This document shows positions 59,241 to 64,000 of a stretch of 64,000 nucleotides of DNA, piece after piece. How positions within the stretch are numbered: the stretch's first letter is position 1; every line of letters begins with the position of its first letter. The notes beneath the pieces are model-generated. The model saw only the letters and a list, made by a program, of their open reading frames with translations, ran no database searches and was not told where the DNA came from. The position numbers and the translations under genes are program-made. Origin of the DNA: Candidatus Pelagibacter sp. HIMB1321 (lineage in GTDB: Bacteria > Pseudomonadota > Alphaproteobacteria > Pelagibacterales > Pelagibacteraceae); NCBI RefSeq assembly GCF_900177485.1, contig NZ_LT840186.1, positions 620,001-684,000 of the forward strand, read 5' to 3'.

Positions 59241-60200
59241 ATGAAAAAATTAAACTTATCTAAAAAAATAGAAAGTAATGAAATTTATAATTGCCTGATA
59301 AACAGCTATAACAAAATTTCTACAGATTGGATTTATCATCAGTGGAATTGGCTTAATCAAAACTATGATGCTTTTAATGATTTAATAAAATATCTTATTT
59401 CAATAGCCTTAATAAGAGATACTTTAAAATTTTATCAAACGCTCGGACGTCTTTATGACTATGATACTTATTATTCTTATGACAGTTTACAAATAGATAA
59501 ATTTAGTATTTCGAACCTTTCGAAAGAATTTAATCTTCCCAAAGAAACAATGAGAAGAAAGTTGCTCGAATTAGAAAAATCTAAAGTAATTAAAAGAAAA
59601 GATAAAAAAATATTTTTTGATAGATCGGCATTTAATTTAGTTAAACCCAATAACCAAATTCAAATTACATCAAAATATTTATCAAAAATTTCTAAATTAT
59701 TATTTCAAGAAAAAAAAATAGATAAAATTATCTCTGAAAAAGAAATAAATGAAAAAATAAAAAAAAATTTTTCTAAAATATGGCTTTGGTATTACGAATT
59801 TCAAATTACATTGATGATAAATTGGAAAACTTTTTTTGATGATATAAATTCTTTTTATATTTGGGGCACCCTTTCTTTAAATCAAATATATAATGAAAAT
59901 AACAAAAATATTAAGCCAGAAATAGAAAATCTGGTATTCGATCAATATCTAGAAAAGGTTCTTAATAATTCTGGTTCTGGATTGAATGTGATGTCAATTT
60001 CTGAAATGACTAAAATTCCAAGAGCAACTGTAATAAGAAAAATAAAATATCTTGAGGATGAAAAATTAGTTAAATCAAATTCAAAAAAACAATATTACTT
60101 ATCAGATTTTACACCATTTAAAATTACCCCTACCATAAAAGATAATTTTAAATTAAAAAGTGAATTTATAGCTAAAGTAATTAATACAATTATTGTTTAA
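59241..60200 (+). CDS. Protein with two internally duplicated winged-helix segments
   Basis: A 319-residue protein with two helix-turn-helix-like units. Unit 1 (about residues 87-138) has FSISNLSKEFNLPKETMRRK followed by LLELEKSKVIKRKDKKIFF. Unit 2 (about 246-292) has MSISEMTKIPRATVIRKIK then YLEDEKLVKSNSKKQYY. Each is preceded by a similar helical region with tryptophans and FY residues, so the protein may be a gene duplication. It is probably a DNA-binding regulator. Its target is unknown; the adjacent symporter gene starts 29 bases downstream. Confidence 0.65.
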   Translation: MKKLNLSKKIESNEIYNCLINSYNKISTDWIYHQWNWLNQNYDAFNDLIKYLISIALIRDTLKFYQTLGRLYDYDTYYSYDSLQIDKFSISNLSKEFNLPKETMRRKLLELEKSKVIKRKDKKIFFDRSAFNLVKPNNQIQITSKYLSKISKLLFQEKKIDKIISEKEINEKIKKNFSKIWLWYYEFQITLMINWKTFFDDINSFYIWGTLSLNQIYNENNKNIKPEIENLVFDQYLEKVLNNSGSGLNVMSISEMTKIPRATVIRKIKYLEDEKLVKSNSKKQYYLSDFTPFKITPTIKDNFKLKSEFIAKVINTIIV

Positions 60201-60229
60201 ATATTCATTAAATTAAATAGTATAAGCTT

Positions 60230-61081
60230 ATGGAAGTAGTTACAAAAATTGCTCCTATAATTTTAGCATTAATAATGCTTGGTCTAGGTTTGGGTTTAAA
60301 ATTTGAGGACTTTACTCGAGTATTAAAAGTACCTAAAGATTTTTTTATAGGTCTTTTTTCTCAATTAATCATTCTTCCAATTGTTGCATATGTATTAATT
60401 TTAATTTTAAAAACTCCACCCGAGATAGCAATTGGAGTAATGATAATTGCTGCAGCACCTGGAGGTGTTACCTCAAATATTTTAACTAAGTTTGCTAATG
60501 GTGATGTTGCTTTATCAATATCTTTAACAGCAGTTATAAGCTTAATAAGCATTGTGACTGTTCCTTTAATTATTTTTACTTCGGCTGATTTATTTGGAAT
60601 AACAAATATTGCTCAAAATATTTCAATGCTAGGGATAGCTCTAAAAATGTTTTTAGTCGTAACAGTCCCTGTAATTTTAGGAATGATCATAAGAAGATAT
60701 GCTGAAAACTTTATCTCTTCAAAAGTAGAAATATTTAATAAATTAAATATAATTTTTTTTATTATTTTTTTTATTGCTGCATTTTATGAAGAAAGAGAAA
60801 ATTTAATTAATTTTATAATCCAAGCAGGTTTAATTACTTTAATTTTGAATATATCAATGATGCTAATTGCATATTATTTAGCAAAGACATTTGCCTCTGG
60901 AGTTAAGCAACAAAAATGTATTGCTTTAGAATGTGGTTTGCAAAATGGAACTTTGGCAATATTTGTCTCAACTCAAATATTTGGCACTGATATATTGTAT
61001 GCAATTCCAACCGGCGCTTATGCAATAATTATGTACATTACAGGTCTAATGTTTGTATTTTTTTTAAAGAATAAGTCTTAA
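60230..61081 (+). CDS. Bile acid:sodium symporter (BASS/SBF) family transporter
   Basis: A 283-residue integral membrane protein with about nine hydrophobic helices. The SBF pattern LIMLGLGLGLKFEDFTRVL, GVMIIAAAPGGVTSNILTKFANGDVALSISLTAV (broken here by family blocks) and ALECGLQNGTLAIFV are typical. Members transport organic anions with sodium; the substrate is unknown. The last 4 bases overlap the 3' end of the convergent dimethylglycine dehydrogenase gene. Confidence 0.9.
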   Translation: MEVVTKIAPIILALIMLGLGLGLKFEDFTRVLKVPKDFFIGLFSQLIILPIVAYVLILILKTPPEIAIGVMIIAAAPGGVTSNILTKFANGDVALSISLTAVISLISIVTVPLIIFTSADLFGITNIAQNISMLGIALKMFLVVTVPVILGMIIRRYAENFISSKVEIFNKLNIIFFIIFFIAAFYEERENLINFIIQAGLITLILNISMMLIAYYLAKTFASGVKQQKCIALECGLQNGTLAIFVSTQIFGTDILYAIPTGAYAIIMYITGLMFVFFLKNKS

Positions 61082-63522
61082 TTATTCTTAAAATCTGTTT
61101 GCTTCAAAGGTTTAATTAATAATTCTATTGGATATTTTTTCTTTTCAACTTCGATAAATAGATTTTTAGATTGAAGCTCTTCATTAGTGTGATTATTTTT
61201 TATATATCCAAAAGAAAGATTTTTTTTGAAATTAAATGAATAATTTCCAGAAGTTGTTCTTCCTATAATTTTATCTTCTAAATAAATTGGTTCATCATGT
61301 AACAATAATGGTTCACCAGGTTTGTTATCTTTAAGTGTAAACATTGCAAATCTTCGATCTACTTTTTGATCTTTAATTTTTAATAATGCATCTTTACCAA
61401 TAAAATCTATGTCCTTTTTATAACTAATTGTAAAATTTAAGCCTGCTTGATATTGATTTTCCTCAGGTGAAATGTCATGACCCCAATGTAGAAAGCCACT
61501 TTCCATCCGCATAGTATCTAGAGCATGCATACCACAATTTGATAAGTTAAATTCTTTACCCTTTTCAACTATTAACTCATAAATCTTTTTTGCATCATTA
61601 GTTTTTACATATAATTCAAATCCAAGTTCACCCACATAAGATAATCTTTGAGCCCAAATTTTAGTTCCATCAATTAAAATATTTTTAGAAGTTGCAAATT
61701 TAAAGTTTTCATTACTAAAATCATCATTACTTAAAGCTTGCATAAAAGATCTACTTTTTGGTCCAAATAAACCTAATACACAATTATCATCAGTTACATC
61801 AACTAATTCAACTCCATTAGATAAATGTTTTCTAATATGAAATTTATCTCTTTCTCTTGTTGCAGCTGAACTAATTATTCTAAAATGATTTTCGTTAATA
61901 CAAACAACAGTTAAATCAGTTTCAATTCCGCCATCTGAATTTAACATATGTGTATAAGTACATTTTCCAATTTCTTTTTTGATATTTGATGTGCAAATTT
62001 TTTGTAATTCTGCGTGAGCTTTATCTGATTTTATTTCAAATTTTGAAAAGGGTGTTAAATCATATAATCCAACATTTTTAAATGTATTATTTGTTTCATA
62101 TTCAACCGATGGATACCAATTTTGATAATTATAACTGTAGTTATATTCTGCTTTTTCTCCATCTAATGAAAACCACATAGGTCTTTCATATCCAGCTGAA
62201 ACTCCAAAACATGCACCAAAGCTTTTTAATTGATCGTGATATGGAAGTATTTTTACATTTCTAGAGGTTTTATGTTGTTTGAAAGGCCAATGCATTCCGT
62301 ATAAATCGCCTAGGCTTTCAGTTATTCGATCTTTGATAAAATCTAGCTCTGAATGAAATTTTTGAAATCTTTTTATGTCATAATTAAAAATATCTTCATT
62401 AATATGACCCGTCATTAACCACTCTGCAGTTACTTTACCAACTCCCCCACCACTGCCAATTCCAATACTATTCAATCCACAACTTAAAAATAAATTTTTA
62501 ACCTCTGGCACTTCTCCAAGTAAAGTATTGGTATCTGGAGTAAAAGACTCTGGACCTGCAAAAAATTTTCTAATTCCAACTTTTTCTAAAACAGGAAATC
62601 TCTTCATTGAGGCTTCTAAGTAAGGCTCAAAATGATCAAAATTTTCAGGAAACTCTCCAAATGAAAAATCATTTGGTACTCTATTAGTTTTATCGAATGC
62701 AGGAATTGATTTTCCCTCAAATATTCCAATTAATAATTTTCCAGCATCTTCTTTAAAATAGGTGCAGCTATCAAAATCTCTAATAACAGGTAAGGTTTTT
62801 GGTAATTCTTCTATTGGTTCAGTAATCACATAAAAGTGCTCTGCAGGATATAAAGGAATACTAACCCCCATATCTTGACCAATTTGTCTAGACCACATAC
62901 CAGTTGCGAGCACAACGTACTCACATTCTATTTCTTGTCCGTTTACTCTAACTCCTGAAATTCTTCCATTTTTAGTTAATATCTTTTCAACTGGAGATTT
63001 TTCAAAAATTTGAGCACCATTTAATCTTGCGCCTTTTGCAAGCATATGCGTTACACCACTTGGATCCGCTGCACCATCACCAGGCATCAATACTCCACCC
63101 TTAAGATCATCTGTAAAAACCATTGGGTAATTTTTCTTTATTTCGTCTTTGTCTAATATCTTAATATCAACATCATAAAGTTGAGCAGTAGTTGCTTGTC
63201 TTTGAAGTTCTTGCCAACGCCCATTGGTTTGAGCAATTGAAAGTGCACCGTTTAATCTTAATCCAGCTGAATGATCAACTTCTTTTTCTAATCTTTTATA
63301 AAGATCTAAACTATATTTCCTAATTTTTGTAATAGCTGCTGTAGGACCTAATTGACTTACTAGACCTGCTGCATGCCAAGTTGTTCCTGACGTCAATTGA
63401 TCTCTTTCAAGAACAACAACATCTTTCCAACCAAATTTAGTTAAATGATAAGCAACTGAACAACCGATAACTCCTCCACCAATTACGACAACTTTAGTTG
63501 ATGATGGATAGTTTTTTTGCAT
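61078..63522 (-). CDS. Dimethylglycine / sarcosine dehydrogenase family FAD protein with GcvT domain
   Basis: An 814-residue two-part enzyme. The N-terminal FAD (DAO) domain has VVVIGGGVIGCSVAYHL and TTWHAAGLVSQLG, where a His is covalently linked to FAD in relatives. From about residue 425 an aminomethyltransferase (GcvT-like) domain follows, with YELIVEKGKEFNLSNCGMHAL, MRMESGFLHWGHDI and a folate-binding C-terminus. It demethylates dimethylglycine or sarcosine and passes C1 units to tetrahydrofolate. Related enzymes are common in SAR11. It starts 8 bases from the next gene upstream. Confidence 0.93.
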   Translation of the reverse strand: MQKNYPSSTKVVVIGGGVIGCSVAYHLTKFGWKDVVVLERDQLTSGTTWHAAGLVSQLGPTAAITKIRKYSLDLYKRLEKEVDHSAGLRLNGALSIAQTNGRWQELQRQATTAQLYDVDIKILDKDEIKKNYPMVFTDDLKGGVLMPGDGAADPSGVTHMLAKGARLNGAQIFEKSPVEKILTKNGRISGVRVNGQEIECEYVVLATGMWSRQIGQDMGVSIPLYPAEHFYVITEPIEELPKTLPVIRDFDSCTYFKEDAGKLLIGIFEGKSIPAFDKTNRVPNDFSFGEFPENFDHFEPYLEASMKRFPVLEKVGIRKFFAGPESFTPDTNTLLGEVPEVKNLFLSCGLNSIGIGSGGGVGKVTAEWLMTGHINEDIFNYDIKRFQKFHSELDFIKDRITESLGDLYGMHWPFKQHKTSRNVKILPYHDQLKSFGACFGVSAGYERPMWFSLDGEKAEYNYSYNYQNWYPSVEYETNNTFKNVGLYDLTPFSKFEIKSDKAHAELQKICTSNIKKEIGKCTYTHMLNSDGGIETDLTVVCINENHFRIISSAATRERDKFHIRKHLSNGVELVDVTDDNCVLGLFGPKSRSFMQALSNDDFSNENFKFATSKNILIDGTKIWAQRLSYVGELGFELYVKTNDAKKIYELIVEKGKEFNLSNCGMHALDTMRMESGFLHWGHDISPEENQYQAGLNFTISYKKDIDFIGKDALLKIKDQKVDRRFAMFTLKDNKPGEPLLLHDEPIYLEDKIIGRTTSGNYSFNFKKNLSFGYIKNNHTNEELQSKNLFIEVEKKKYPIELLIKPLKQTDFKNN

Positions 63523-63530
63523 ATAAATGA

Positions 63531-64000
63531 TTATTTCACTTTTATAGGATTATTAAATACTAAGCTTATCAATTTAAATGCGTTAATATATCTCTTTGTG
63601 TAAAATATTGGGTTAAAAATCAATCTGACTAACCATCCTAAATACAATTTATCAATTAAAGAGTTTATTGGTGCTTGTTTGCCAGTAAAAAAAGCTATTG
63701 CGGCACCAGTACAAATTATTGTGCATTTTTTTTTAATATTTTTTTTCAAATAAAGTCCTAAAATTTCTTGGGTACCCCCTCCAATATTAGTTAATATATA
63801 ATTAGGTTTTATTTTATTGATCAGTTTTATCAATTTTTTATCTTTTAATTTATTTTGATTATAATGTGGAGCTACATAGCTATTGATATTTTTTACTCCA
63901 ATTTTTTTTAAGAAACTTTTGTTAGACTTTGAATTATCTTTATCTGGATCTATGCAAAGAATAGATTTATCTTTATTAATTTTAAGATACTCAAAAAAAA
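63531..64000 (-). CDS. WecG/TagA/CpsF-type glycosyltransferase, C-terminal part
   Basis: The frame is open on the minus strand from the right edge to the stop at 63531, about 155 residues, so the gene continues beyond the window. YILTNIGGGTQEILGLYLKK, IICTGAAIAFFTGKQAP and KLYLGWLVRLIFNP match the C-terminal half of WecG/TagA family transferases that add N-acetylmannosaminuronic acid or similar sugars. The downstream gene starts 8 bases later. The TTG at 63833 is internal and is not the start. Confidence 0.75.
   Translation of the reverse strand, partial: FFEYLKINKDKSILCIDPDKDNSKSNKSFLKKIGVKNINSYVAPHYNQNKLKDKKLIKLINKIKPNYILTNIGGGTQEILGLYLKKNIKKKCTIICTGAAIAFFTGKQAPINSLIDKLYLGWLVRLIFNPIFYTKRYINAFKLISLVFNNPIKVK

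Noticed and set aside
1..64000. CRISPR arrays, rRNA genes or a replication origin
   Set aside because: No regularly spaced direct repeats with unique spacers, no rRNA-like stretches and no DnaA-box cluster were seen.

Overview
The window is a very AT-rich, gene-dense piece of a bacterial chromosome, with frequent 1-4 base gene overlaps and short spacers. Its gene content (dimethylglycine/sarcosine dehydrogenase, TRAP and polar amino acid ABC transporters, class II DAHP synthase, methylcitrate genes, fused speD-speE) fits a marine alphaproteobacterium of the SAR11 / Pelagibacterales type. That placement is inferred from composition and gene repertoire, not from a marker phylogeny. No rRNA and no CRISPR array were seen. 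One tRNA gene is present.

Layout. 1-11762: housekeeping genes, namely the purL 3' end, a BolA/CGFS-glutaredoxin pair, rpsD, a trmJ-DUF1989-cimA-cysS operon (on the minus strand), nadE, class II DAHP synthase, glmS and a stand-alone GlmU acetyltransferase domain. 11835-16094: a phosphoglycolate phosphatase, then prpD-prpB-prpC for the methylcitrate cycle. 16106-19832: a methyltransferase and class I ribonucleotide reductase nrdAB, with two NrdR-box-like sites upstream. 19833-30470: phosphohexomutase, HIT protein, TSUP permease, dusA, rpoZ with an acidic tail, an MFS transporter, small redox enzymes and two glycosyltransferases. 30460-37016: a polar amino acid ABC importer lacking its ATPase, then a polyamine/methylthioadenosine block: SpeD-SpeE fusion, class II aldolase, mtnA, mtnP and divergent apt. 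Together these would make spermidine and recycle its by-product MTA to adenine and probably a C3 unit. 37023-41701: surface-glycan genes with an rfbBACD-like dTDP-sugar set.

41709-57758 is a mobile island at the 3' end of an elongator-type tRNA-Met(CAT). A 46-bp piece of the tRNA occurs three times (41709, 52523, 57683), which defines two tandem elements. The 5.2-kb element next to the tRNA keeps its tyrosine recombinase. It carries a T5orf172/GIY-YIG-type protein, an HsdR-like N-terminal stub, a heparin-lyase-like secreted protein and a secreted hydrolase. The 10.8-kb element has lost its recombinase. It carries a nine-gene set of small, mostly unknown proteins, LysE, and a TRAP transporter + aldehyde dehydrogenase + epoxide hydrolase cassette. 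Short repeats lie at identical distances from the 46-bp core at corresponding ends of both elements (42 bp on the recombinase side, 159 bp on the far side). Further stray copies inside the elements look like scars of earlier insertions. This island is the most novel part of the window.

57832-64000 returns to apparent core genome: a TauD-type dioxygenase, two tail-anchored small paralogues, a duplicated winged-helix protein, a bile acid:sodium symporter family protein, dimethylglycine dehydrogenase and the 3' part of a WecG/TagA-type glycosyltransferase cut by the window edge.
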